Assembly: GCA_038230415.1 (NCBI GenBank)
Contig: JBBRNH010000130.1
Coordinates: 1 to 10,372 of the forward strand
DNA: 10,372 bases
Direction of reading: 5' to 3'
From: JBBRNH01 sp038230415
Lineage (GTDB): Bacteria > Bacteroidota > Bacteroidia > Cytophagales > Spirosomataceae
The translations under genes and the position numbers were made by a program. Shown piece by piece: positions 1 through 6,097 of this stretch; the first letter of the stretch is position 1; every line of letters begins with the position of its first letter. Below the pieces are notes generated by a model, which saw only the letters and a program-made list of their open reading frames with translations, did no database searches and was not told where the DNA came from.

Positions 1-52
1 GAAGAATAGTTTTCTCTGAAAGATATTATTCACCGCACAGGCGGCCCTGTCT

Positions 53-559
53 TCATTCATCACTCTTCACTGTACTTGGTGCTATCTGAAACAAAACGGT
101 TCCGGTGCGGCCCGACACATCGGCCCAGTTCAATTGCTTAAACTCGATGGCGATCACTTCGCCTTTGTCCATCGAAGCAACGGCCTGATGGGTCAAAAAT
201 TCGGCGAAGTACGAGATGTCGGGGTTGTGACCAACCAGCATCAGCGACGTGCAATCTGCCGAAACGCCATTAACAGCGGCTAAATAAGCCCGTGGCCCCC
301 CGTCGAACAGGTTATCAACAGGCTCAACGCGGTCGGGGTCAATGCCAAGCTGTTCGGCCATGAGTTGCCCGGTTTTCAAGGCCCGTGCTGCCGTACTGCT
401 CACAAGTTGATCGGGTTTGGCGCGTTGGGCGGTTAAATAACGACCCATTCGGGCGGCTTCCATAATGCCTTCGGGCGTTAGTTCGCGGTCATGATCGCGT
501 TGGAAAGCGGACGGATTTTCGGCGGTGGCGTGCCGGACGAGGTACAGGATACGGGACAT
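53..559 (-). CDS. SixA-like phosphohistidine phosphatase (histidine phosphatase superfamily)
   Basis: The 168-aa cytosolic protein is a branch-1 histidine phosphatase. The N-terminal strand ends in the LVRHATAE motif, so Arg9-His10 form the catalytic RH pair and His10 would be phosphorylated. The SSTAARAL segment supplies Arg59, and LVGHNPDIS (about residues 108-116) supplies the second catalytic His111. The compact length and the DRELTPEG segment after the RH motif match the SixA subgroup, which removes phosphate from phosphohistidine on signalling proteins in E. coli. The substrate here is unknown; a small phosphomonoester is possible. It lies 43 nt downstream of the lipoprotein gene on the same strand and could be cotranscribed with it. 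The ATG at 559 gives the normal family start just before the first strand. The family call is firm; the SixA assignment is moderate. Confidence 0.9.
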   Translation of the reverse strand: MSRILYLVRHATAENPSAFQRDHDRELTPEGIMEAARMGRYLTAQRAKPDQLVSSTAARALKTGQLMAEQLGIDPDRVEPVDNLFDGGPRAYLAAVNGVSADCTSLMLVGHNPDISYFAEFLTHQAVASMDKGEVIAIEFKQLNWADVSGRTGTVLFQIAPSTVKSDE

Positions 560-602
560 TAAAACGTGTTTTTACAAATCAACAATTGCCACGCCAAAAC
601 GT

Positions 603-1166
603 CTAATTCTGATCGGGTCTAAGTTTCATGCCGGTGATGTTCCAGCAGGTTTGGGTGGCCGTGCTTTCGCACTCATACAGGGCAAAATGGTCGGTAGTGT
701 CGGGCATTCGCTCAAAGTAGAGCATAAAGTCAATCTGTTCGCCGGTTTGCACCGTGCGGGATTCGGGCGAGAGCGGAATGCCCTCGGCTTTGAGCATTTT
801 GAATTTCTGCGCTCCGCCGGGTGTGACCAACTGCGCCCCCGGCTGGATTGAAATATCGCTGGCCGAAGTACCGTAAAAATCAAAACTACCACCCCGCTTG
901 GGGTCTGCGCCAAAGGTGATGTACAGCACCGTGTAGCGGTCGGTTTGCTGAATATCGGTCACGCGGATGTGCGGGTCGTTGGTTTGGCCGAGGCCGTTGA
1001 TAGGGTCGGGCAGAATACGTTTGTCAGCAATGCGCTGCGTAGGCCGGGGGGTGTAATAGGCCGTTTCGTCAGATGGGGCGGGCGGGCCGCCGGGCAACGG
1101 ACGCGAACCGGCACAGGCCGTCAGCAACAGGGCGAGGGCAAAAACGGGCGCAGTAGTTAGTTTCAT
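603..1166 (-). CDS. Hypothetical lipoprotein, 187 aa, function unknown
   Basis: I do not recognise a functional family. The N-terminus is a lipoprotein signal peptide: Lys2, a hydrophobic core, then the lipobox L-T-A-C with the lipidated cysteine at residue 18. A proline-rich linker follows (about residues 22-60). The remaining 120 or so residues look like a small beta-rich domain, with the segments DPHIRVTDIQ, YTVLYITF and IDFMLYFERMP. Near the end are two cysteines in YECESTATQTCWNI that could form a disulfide in the periplasm. The ATG at 1166 is supported by the signal peptide directly after it. A TACTTTTG element 20 nt upstream fits a Bacteroidota promoter. The SixA-like gene follows 43 nt downstream, so cotranscription is plausible, but that does not define a role. 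Being a lipoprotein is well supported; the function is unknown. Confidence 0.85.
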   Translation of the reverse strand: MKLTTAPVFALALLLTACAGSRPLPGGPPAPSDETAYYTPRPTQRIADKRILPDPINGLGQTNDPHIRVTDIQQTDRYTVLYITFGADPKRGGSFDFYGTSASDISIQPGAQLVTPGGAQKFKMLKAEGIPLSPESRTVQTGEQIDFMLYFERMPDTTDHFALYECESTATQTCWNITGMKLRPDQN

Positions 1167-1186
1167 ACAATGAATAGTCAGTATGT

Positions 1187-1194
1187 CAAAAGTA
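1187..1194 (-). promoter_or_regulatory. Candidate -7 promoter element for the lipoprotein gene
   Basis: On the minus strand this reads TACTTTTG, an exact match to the Bacteroidota sigma-A -7 consensus TAnnTTTG. It lies 20 nt upstream of the ATG at 1166, which leaves a short leader of about 15 nt. No clear TTG/TTTG -33 box is found at the expected distance, so the call rests on the -7 match and its position. Confidence 0.4.
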
Positions 1195-1212
1195 GCGAAT
1201 TATCGGAGCCGA

Positions 1213-1243
1213 TTGTTTAGCCGATGGATAACTGATTACTTTG
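1213..1243 (+). promoter_or_regulatory. Candidate promoter for 6PGDH gene
   Basis: A TTG at 1213-1215 is followed after 20 nt by TTACTTTG at 1236-1243, one mismatch from the Bacteroidota TAnnTTTG -7 element, and the spacing is in the known range. Transcription would start around 1249-1250, giving a leader of about 20 nt before the ATG at 1271. With the element at 1187-1194 this makes a compact divergent promoter region in the 104-nt gap. It is a motif match only. Confidence 0.4.
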
Positions 1244-1270
1244 CTCTCCTAAACTTAAACGCACAACTCT

Positions 1271-2176
1271 ATGAACATTGGCTTTGTTGGCTTAGGCAAA
1301 ATGGGCTACAACTTAGTGGTGAACCTGCTGGGACACAAACACACCGTTGTTGGCTGCGACATTAACCCCGAATTGGTGAAACTCATTAAAACGGAGGGCG
1401 CAGCGGGGGTGAATTCATACCCCGAACTCTTTGCCACGATGCCCGAAGGCTCCCGCACGATCTGGCTCATGATTCCGTCTGGCCCATTGGTTGACACCGT
1501 GATCGGGCAGCTCCTGAGCGCGGGCTTAGCAACGGGCGACACCGTGATTGATGGTGGTAACTCGCACTTCAAAGACTCGGTTCGGCGGCACGGTTTCCTG
1601 AAAGAAAAAGGCATTGGTTTTGTGGATTGCGGCACCAGTGGCGGCACCAGCGGAGCCTTGCAGGGGGCCTGCACCATGTATGGCGGGGACCCGGAGGTGG
1701 TGGCCCCGTTGCACGAGGTATTCAACGATATTTCGGTGGATAACGGCGCACTCTACACCGGCCCGGCGGGGAGCGGCCACTTCACCAAGATGGTGCACAA
1801 CGGTATCGAATACGGCATGATGCAGTCTATCGCCGAAGGGTTTGAAGTCATGGAAAAAAGCCCGTATCCGTTTGATTTCGAGAAAGTTGCCCGGCTCTGG
1901 AACAACGGTTCGGTGATCCGTAGCTGGCTCATGGAACTGACCGAAAACGCCTTCAGCAAAGATGCCAAGTTAGACGGCATCAAAGGCCGGATGTTCTCGT
2001 CGGGCGAGGGCAAGTGGACGCTCGAAACGGCGATGGACCTCGGTGTGCCGACCCCGGTAATTGCCCTGTCGCTGATTATGCGGTATCGGTCGTTGCAAGA
2101 CGACACGTTTACGGGCAAAGTAGTGGCGGCCCTGCGGAACGAGTTCGGCGGCCACGCCGTGGCGAAGGCGGACTGA
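1271..2176 (+). CDS. gnd: 6-phosphogluconate dehydrogenase, decarboxylating, short NAD-type (GndA/GntZ-like)
   Basis: This enzyme oxidatively decarboxylates 6-phosphogluconate to ribulose 5-phosphate in the cytosol (oxidative pentose phosphate or gluconate catabolism). The 301-aa length matches the short class; classical NADP enzymes are about 470 aa. The Rossmann motif GLGKMG is at residues 7-12. The second strand ends in VGCDIN with an acidic Asp30, which by family knowledge favours NAD+ over NADP+. Substrate-binding and catalytic signatures follow in order: GGNSHFKDS (95-103), GTSGG (121-125), then Lys173, His176-Asn177 and Glu180 in the segment KMVHNGIEYG. The all-alpha C-terminal domain contains GEGKWT (245-250). 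All key residues are present. The ATG at 1271 starts directly at the first Rossmann strand. The 59-aa ORF starts 41 nt downstream. No glucose-6-phosphate dehydrogenase is nearby in this window. Confidence 0.95.
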   Translation: MNIGFVGLGKMGYNLVVNLLGHKHTVVGCDINPELVKLIKTEGAAGVNSYPELFATMPEGSRTIWLMIPSGPLVDTVIGQLLSAGLATGDTVIDGGNSHFKDSVRRHGFLKEKGIGFVDCGTSGGTSGALQGACTMYGGDPEVVAPLHEVFNDISVDNGALYTGPAGSGHFTKMVHNGIEYGMMQSIAEGFEVMEKSPYPFDFEKVARLWNNGSVIRSWLMELTENAFSKDAKLDGIKGRMFSSGEGKWTLETAMDLGVPTPVIALSLIMRYRSLQDDTFTGKVVAALRNEFGGHAVAKAD

Positions 2177-2217
2177 AATGGGCTGGAAACTCAGTTTGCT
2201 AAAACGCTCGAAACCAG

Positions 2218-2397
2218 ATGAAGACTGACGAAAAAGAGCAGCTAAGACAAGAAATAGCCGGGCGAAATCGGGCTATTTCGGAACGGACAAACAAGCTCCT
2301 CGCCGAACTTGCCACCGAAACGGCTTCGTTAAAGAGAGATGTAAAATCGTTGAAAGCTACTGTATCAGACGACGTAGCCCAGATACAATCCCACTAA
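2218..2397 (+). CDS. Small hypothetical coiled-coil protein, 59 aa
   Basis: This short ORF runs from ATG 2218 to TAA 2397. The protein begins MKTDEKEQLRQEIAGRNRAI and is highly charged, with no cysteine, no signal peptide and no membrane segment. Hydrophobic residues fall in a nearly continuous 3-4 heptad pattern (Leu9, Ile13, Ile20, Leu27, Leu31, Leu38, Val42, Leu45, Val49, Val53, Ile56), as expected for one amphipathic coiled-coil helix. An in-frame TAA at 2200-2202 shows that this is the first usable ATG. It sits 41 nt after the 6PGDH gene and ends 20 nt before the DUF2911 gene, so it fits a three-gene transcript. I do not recognise a family. The composition and even fit between neighbours argue for a real gene, but short ORFs of this size do arise by chance. 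Confidence 0.55.
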   Translation: MKTDEKEQLRQEIAGRNRAISERTNKLLAELATETASLKRDVKSLKATVSDDVAQIQSH

Positions 2398-2417
2398 TTT
2401 CCCCTAATAAAATCCCA

Positions 2418-3257
2418 ATGAAAAGAACCATTCTTGCCCTAACCCTAACCGCCCTGACGCTGGCGGCACAGGCCCAAATCAGAATTCCGGCAGCAAGCCC
2501 GTCGGCAACCGTTGTGCAGGGTATTGGCCTCGCTACGGCATCGGTCGAGTACAGCCGCCCGGCCCTCAAAGGCCGCAAAATGTTTGACGATCAGGTCGCT
2601 TACGGAAAGGTATGGCGCACCGGAGCCAACCGCACTACCAAACTTACCATCTCTGACGAGATGACCGTTGGCGGGCAGAAACTCGCGGCTGGCAGCTACG
2701 GCCTGTTCACCATTCCCGGCGCATCAGACTGGACGGTGATTATCAGTAAAGATGCCGTTGGGCCGGGTGCATTTGCCTACAAAGCCGAGAACGATGTGTT
2801 TCGGGTGACGGCCAAAGCCACCAAAACGGCGGCAAAAACCGAGTTCTTCACCGTAGAATTTACCGGCTTCACCTCAACGAGTGCCAACCTGACCATGCGC
2901 TGGGAAAACGCCGAAGTATCGCTGCCGATGGTGAGCGACCCCGACGCGAAGATTATGGCCCAAATTATGGAGGAAACCGCCAAACCCGATGCCAAACCGG
3001 GCATACTCTCGGCGGCTGCCAATTATTACTACGACACCAACCGCGACATGAAACAGGCCCGCGCCTGGGCCGAGAAAGTGGTAGAAGCCGACAAACAATA
3101 CTGGACCTATTACCTCCGGGCCAAAATTGCCGCCCGGCAGGGCGACTGCAAAGCCGCCCGCGCCGATGCCGAAGCCAGTTTAGCCTTAGCCAAACTCCGC
3201 CCCGACGATGCGTATATCAAAAACAACCAGCGTATTCTGGACGAGTGCAAGCAATAG
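2418..3257 (+). CDS. Exported DUF2911 domain protein with C-terminal TPR-like helices
   Basis: The 279-aa protein has a clear Sec signal peptide (MKRT, hydrophobic core, then AQAQ; predicted cleavage near residue 19-20), so it is periplasmic or outside. Residues about 28-170 match DUF2911, a family common in Bacteroidota, with the hallmarks VEYSRPALKGRKMF (43-56), YGKVWRTGANRTTK (62-75), LAAGSYGLFTIPG (89-101) and WTVIISKD. The family function is unknown. Residues about 190-279 form helical, alanine-rich segments, including ARAWAEKVVEAD, YYLRAKIAARQGDCKAARADAEASL and a NNQRILDEC tail, resembling one or two tetratricopeptide units that could bind a partner. It follows the 59-aa ORF by 20 nt with no obvious own promoter. 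A strong terminator lies about 50 nt downstream. Confidence 0.9.
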   Translation: MKRTILALTLTALTLAAQAQIRIPAASPSATVVQGIGLATASVEYSRPALKGRKMFDDQVAYGKVWRTGANRTTKLTISDEMTVGGQKLAAGSYGLFTIPGASDWTVIISKDAVGPGAFAYKAENDVFRVTAKATKTAAKTEFFTVEFTGFTSTSANLTMRWENAEVSLPMVSDPDAKIMAQIMEETAKPDAKPGILSAAANYYYDTNRDMKQARAWAEKVVEADKQYWTYYLRAKIAARQGDCKAARADAEASLALAKLRPDDAYIKNNQRILDECKQ

Positions 3258-3304
3258 CACAACACCTTTGCCAGAACTGTCGGTTTTACAGTCAACATGA
3301 TTAC

Positions 3305-3344
3305 AACAAAAAACGCCGAACTGATCAGTCCGGCGTTTTTTGTT
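3305..3344. terminator. Bidirectional rho-independent terminator
   Basis: This is a 40-nt near-perfect palindrome with 19 of 20 positions paired. It has arms AACAAAAAACGCCG and CGGCGTTTTTTGTT, with a central ACTGATCAGT that is itself palindromic. The only mismatch is A3319 against C3330. A GC core flanked by A6 on one side and T6 on the other gives a U-run on both strands. It lies between the plus-strand DUF2911 gene ending at 3257 and the minus-strand S41 protease gene ending at 3359, so it can terminate both. Confidence 0.85.
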
Positions 3345-3358
3345 GGTGATACAGCTTC

Positions 3359-4819
3359 TTATCGTTTCGTGGCCGGGTCGGCCACTAAGCCGCCGTTGCC
3401 AATTCTCCGCTCAAAACTCGTGGTAATTTCGGGCAATACGGTTCCGTTGGTTTCAACCGCCCGACGCGCCAACCGGCTGCCGGTAATCTGAAACAGGGCT
3501 TCGTTGAGCAACGGCTCAGTCACCGTGCCGAGGGGTTGCCACTCCACATTGGTGTATTCGGGTACTGATGTAGCCGGTACGAATCCCGCCGTGTACTCTG
3601 ACTGCCCCGCCGAGTTAAAAATCTTGAACATAATGGGTTGCATTCCCCATTTAATACGGCCCGTATTGTCAGCAATGGTTTGTGACCCCACGTTTTTGCC
3701 GTAAGTCGTTGTGCCAATGGTGGTTACGGTCATATACGGTTTCAGGCCGTTAATCACCATTTCGCTGGCCGAGGCCGTGCCGCTTGTGGTCAGTACAAAC
3801 ACCCGGCTCAGATTAGCCCCAATGTTGTTGGCTTTCGTGGCAAAATTATAGGTGTTGAAATTGGCACCATACTGCTTGGTATAAGCATCAGTAACAGCCG
3901 GATTGTAGCGCAGGGTAGCAAACGTTTGCCCTTCAGTGTTTTTGGCGATCTGGCTCGACAGATTCACGCAGGTGGCTAAACTGCCACCGGGGTTATACCG
4001 AAAGTCAAGCACCAATTCATTCACCCCCTTTTGCTTGAACTTAGCGAAAATGTTGTCGAGTTTTTGATCATATAACCCAGACGTACTGCCATTGGGTGAC
4101 GAAACAAACTGATTGTAAACCAAGTAGCCAACCTTTTTGCTGCCAACGGTATAGACCGAGTCCATGAAAACCGGGTCGGCCTGAAGCACCACTGCCGTAG
4201 CCGTTTTGGTGTCGGCTGACTCGACAAAGGCGTTATTCACAATTTTCAACAGGCCGTAGGTCTTCGTATCAACCGTGCCGTAGAGCAGGTCACCGTAGTT
4301 GGTCGTGGTCAGGGTCGTACCGTTGATTTTCGAGAAAACGTCACCCCGCTTGATACCGGCTTTTTCGGCGGGCGAACCGCGCTGCACGTACAAAATCTTG
4401 CCAATTACGTCGGTACTGCCCGATGCCCGCAGATACAGTTTAAAGGTAGCCCCGTCGGTTTTCGTCTCCCCGCTCAGGCTGGCTTTCAACTCGTCGGCAC
4501 TTTCCTGAATCCAGGAAAAACGGTCGCCATCGGGCCGGGCGGTTGCATCGAATTTATACAGAATCGAGTCAAAAAACTTGTCCGGGGTCTGGCTTAGGTT
4601 CGGGCTGGTCGGGATTTTATCTGTCCAATAGTAATACGTCCGCATATTGGCAAGAATCCAGTTGTTGACCTCCGTATCGGTCACGGCTCCGGTGGGTGTG
4701 GGCGTAGTAGCCACAGCAGGCGTAGCTTCGTCGGGCTTTTTGCAGGACGTAACCAGTACCGGAGAAGCCATCAGGAGGAACATTGCCGCCGATAATCCAA
4801 ATTTTTGTTGACGCATCAT
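3359..4819 (-). CDS. S41 family (C-terminal processing/tricorn-like) lipoprotein protease with PDZ domain
   Basis: From the ATG at 4819 the protein has 486 residues. The reading frame stays open up to 4879, but that start would put 20 extra residues ahead of the signal peptide. The signal peptide ends in LVTSC, with the lipidated cysteine at residue 26. The following CKKPDE resembles exported Bacteroidota lipoproteins, possibly surface-exposed. A Thr/Pro linker (about 30-45) leads to a helical N-terminal region. A PDZ-like domain contains YVQRGSPAEKAGIKRGDVF (about 144-162). The peptidase core has LVLDFRYNPGGSL. The serine in GTASASE is residue 350, and the lysine in TTYGKNVG is residue 375. 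This 25-residue Ser-Lys spacing matches Tsp and D1P proteases, so the dyad is complete. It would cleave envelope proteins; the substrate is unknown. The gene is monocistronic here, with a shared terminator downstream. Confidence 0.92.
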   Translation of the reverse strand: MMRQQKFGLSAAMFLLMASPVLVTSCKKPDEATPAVATTPTPTGAVTDTEVNNWILANMRTYYYWTDKIPTSPNLSQTPDKFFDSILYKFDATARPDGDRFSWIQESADELKASLSGETKTDGATFKLYLRASGSTDVIGKILYVQRGSPAEKAGIKRGDVFSKINGTTLTTTNYGDLLYGTVDTKTYGLLKIVNNAFVESADTKTATAVVLQADPVFMDSVYTVGSKKVGYLVYNQFVSSPNGSTSGLYDQKLDNIFAKFKQKGVNELVLDFRYNPGGSLATCVNLSSQIAKNTEGQTFATLRYNPAVTDAYTKQYGANFNTYNFATKANNIGANLSRVFVLTTSGTASASEMVINGLKPYMTVTTIGTTTYGKNVGSQTIADNTGRIKWGMQPIMFKIFNSAGQSEYTAGFVPATSVPEYTNVEWQPLGTVTEPLLNEALFQITGSRLARRAVETNGTVLPEITTSFERRIGNGGLVADPATKR

Positions 4820-4946
4820 GTATGTGTTTGTTGTGAAGACGTTTATTGACCTGTCTATCATAAACGAAAATCGGCCCAATAAAATTTAGTGTATCGAGAC
4901 TAAATTTCGATTAAAATCAGGCCGTTATCCTGTGAGGACACAGACC

Positions 4947-4981
4947 AAAAACGGGGCCGAATACAACCAACGCCCGTTTTT
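4947..4981. other. Hairpin in the leader of the MORN/metallopeptidase gene
   Basis: A perfect 9-bp inverted repeat, AAAAACGGG at 4947-4955 and CCCGTTTTT at 4973-4981, encloses a 17-nt loop. It ends 34 nt before the ATG at 5016 and lies in the 196-nt divergent gap between the S41 and MORN genes. It looks terminator-like on either strand, yet no gene ends here, so it could act as a leader attenuator or as insulation between divergent units. No regulatory protein site is recognisable. The rest of the gap (4820-4946) is AT-rich around 4861-4920 and presumably holds promoters that I could not assign. Confidence 0.4.
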
Positions 4982-5015
4982 GCGTTTTATGGACTGACAT
5001 CAACGCAGCCCGACT

Positions 5016-5999
5016 ATGCGCTTTCTGCCGATTTTTCTTTTCGCCGTACTCACCGCTCGATTGGCCCCGGCGCAGCCTGCCGCCAAACCGATTACCCCCG
5101 CCGATGAACCCTTTGTCTGCACCTATACCGGCTTGCAGGGCATCGGCTCGCTCTGCGATTTTATGCACTACAGCCCCGGCTCAAACGACCACGCCGAGCG
5201 CGTTGTTGACCGGATTCTGCGGCCCATCGGTTTGCTCCGTAATTTTCAGATTCAGGAGTGCGCCAACACCCAAAACTGCTTTGCCACCGTGCTGCGCGGG
5301 CAACGATACATTATTTACGATGCCGCGTTTATGCAGCGCATCGAATCCGTGACCCGCACCGACTGGTCGGCCATCAGCATTATGGCGCACGAAATCGGCC
5401 ACCACCTGCAAGGCCACACCATTGACGGTACGGGCGGGCAACCGAAGAAAGAAATCGAAGCGGATCGGTTTTCGGGCTTTGTGCTGCATCAGTTGGGTGC
5501 CTCGCTCGATGAGTCGTTGGTTGCCATTAAAACCCTCGGTAACGACCTGGCAACCAGCACGCACCCGGCAAAATTCGCCCGCATGGAAGCCATCAGAAAA
5601 GGCTGGCAGGAAGCCGAAGAAGTGTATCCCAACGGCAGTGTTCGCCGGGAAGACAAATCCGCCCGCCCCGATCAAACGCTGGAAACCTCCGCAGAAACGC
5701 CCGTTATCGCCACGCAAAGCGTTCAATACTACCCCGATGGCAAACTCAAATACCGGGGCGAACTGAAAGGAACCGTCCGGGCGGGCAACGGCACCTACTT
5801 TTACCCCAACGGCGACCGCTACGCCGGGCAGTTTCTGAACGACGCTCCGCACGGGCGCGGCACCTACTTCTTCGCTGACGGCGACTGTTTTGTGGGGCAG
5901 TTCAGTGCAGGCAAACGGCATGGCCCCGGCGTTGTTTATAACGCGGATGGCTCAGAAGCCGAACGGGGCAACTATGAAAACGACGAGTTGGTAAACTGA
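5016..5999 (+). CDS. Exported M48-like zinc metallopeptidase with C-terminal MORN repeats
   Basis: The 327-aa protein has an N-terminal Sec signal peptide (residues 1-19, ending APAQ) and no lipobox. The mature N-terminal domain has four cysteines (35, 47, 82, 88) that could pair as disulfides in the periplasm. The zinc-protease motif HEIGHH is at 125-130 (His125, Glu126, His129). Glu146 in KKEIEADRFSG (144-154) is the likely third zinc ligand, in the ExxxD arrangement seen in M48-like peptidases. A linker (about 200-232) includes one YPNGSVR unit. Residues about 238-320 hold at least three MORN-type repeats, seen as YYPDGKLKYRGE, YFYPNGDRYAGQF and YFFADGDCFVGQF. MORN repeats in other proteins bind lipid or protein partners. 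The substrate is unknown. The exact peptidase family is inference, though the catalytic residues are intact. A large inverted repeat follows 4 nt after the stop. Confidence 0.85.
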   Translation: MRFLPIFLFAVLTARLAPAQPAAKPITPADEPFVCTYTGLQGIGSLCDFMHYSPGSNDHAERVVDRILRPIGLLRNFQIQECANTQNCFATVLRGQRYIIYDAAFMQRIESVTRTDWSAISIMAHEIGHHLQGHTIDGTGGQPKKEIEADRFSGFVLHQLGASLDESLVAIKTLGNDLATSTHPAKFARMEAIRKGWQEAEEVYPNGSVRREDKSARPDQTLETSAETPVIATQSVQYYPDGKLKYRGELKGTVRAGNGTYFYPNGDRYAGQFLNDAPHGRGTYFFADGDCFVGQFSAGKRHGPGVVYNADGSEAERGNYENDELVN

Positions 6000-6003
6000 T
6001 TCT

Positions 6004-6093
6004 GTTTGCCACCGCCCCCGGGCTGTGGCTTTGGAAGAACAGGATTCCGCGGCTTAATCAGAAACCCGCCACAGCCGGGGGGCGGTGGCAAAC
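6004..6093. repeat. Large imperfect inverted repeat filling a convergent intergenic gap
   Basis: Two 26-nt arms, 6004-6029 and 6068-6093, are reverse complements at 25 of 26 positions (G6020 faces G6077). They enclose a 38-nt centre. The arms begin GTTTGCCACCGCC and end with the complementary GGCGGTGGCAAAC. They occupy almost the whole 98-nt gap between two convergent genes, leaving 4 nt beyond each stop codon. As RNA this would be an extremely stable GC-rich hairpin on either strand. There is no U-run, so it is not a textbook intrinsic terminator. It could still stop or protect both transcripts, or be a REP- or MITE-like dispersed element. Confidence 0.8.
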
Positions 6094-6097
6094 ACGT

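Noticed and set aside
32..50. Possible terminator downstream of the SixA-like gene
   Set aside because: Only a 5-bp stem (ACAGG/CCTGT) with a 4-nt loop and no U-run on the minus strand; too weak to call.
2178..2228. 16-codon ORF starting 1 nt after the 6PGDH stop
   Set aside because: It is very short with no initiation signal or conserved feature, and it overlaps the start of the better 59-aa ORF.
4820..4879. N-terminal extension of the S41 protease reading frame to an ATG at 4879
   Set aside because: It would put 20 polar residues ahead of the lipoprotein signal peptide; the ATG pair at 4814-4819 gives a normal signal peptide with the lipobox at residue 26.
4881..4888. TAAATTTT on the minus strand as a -7 promoter element for the S41 gene
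   Set aside because: It has one mismatch to TAnnTTTG and no TTG at the -33 position, in an AT-rich stretch where chance matches are likely.
5181..5921. 246-codon open frame on the minus strand
   Set aside because: It is antisense to the MORN/metallopeptidase gene, whose signal peptide, HEIGHH motif and repeats are convincing; the antisense protein shows no motifs.
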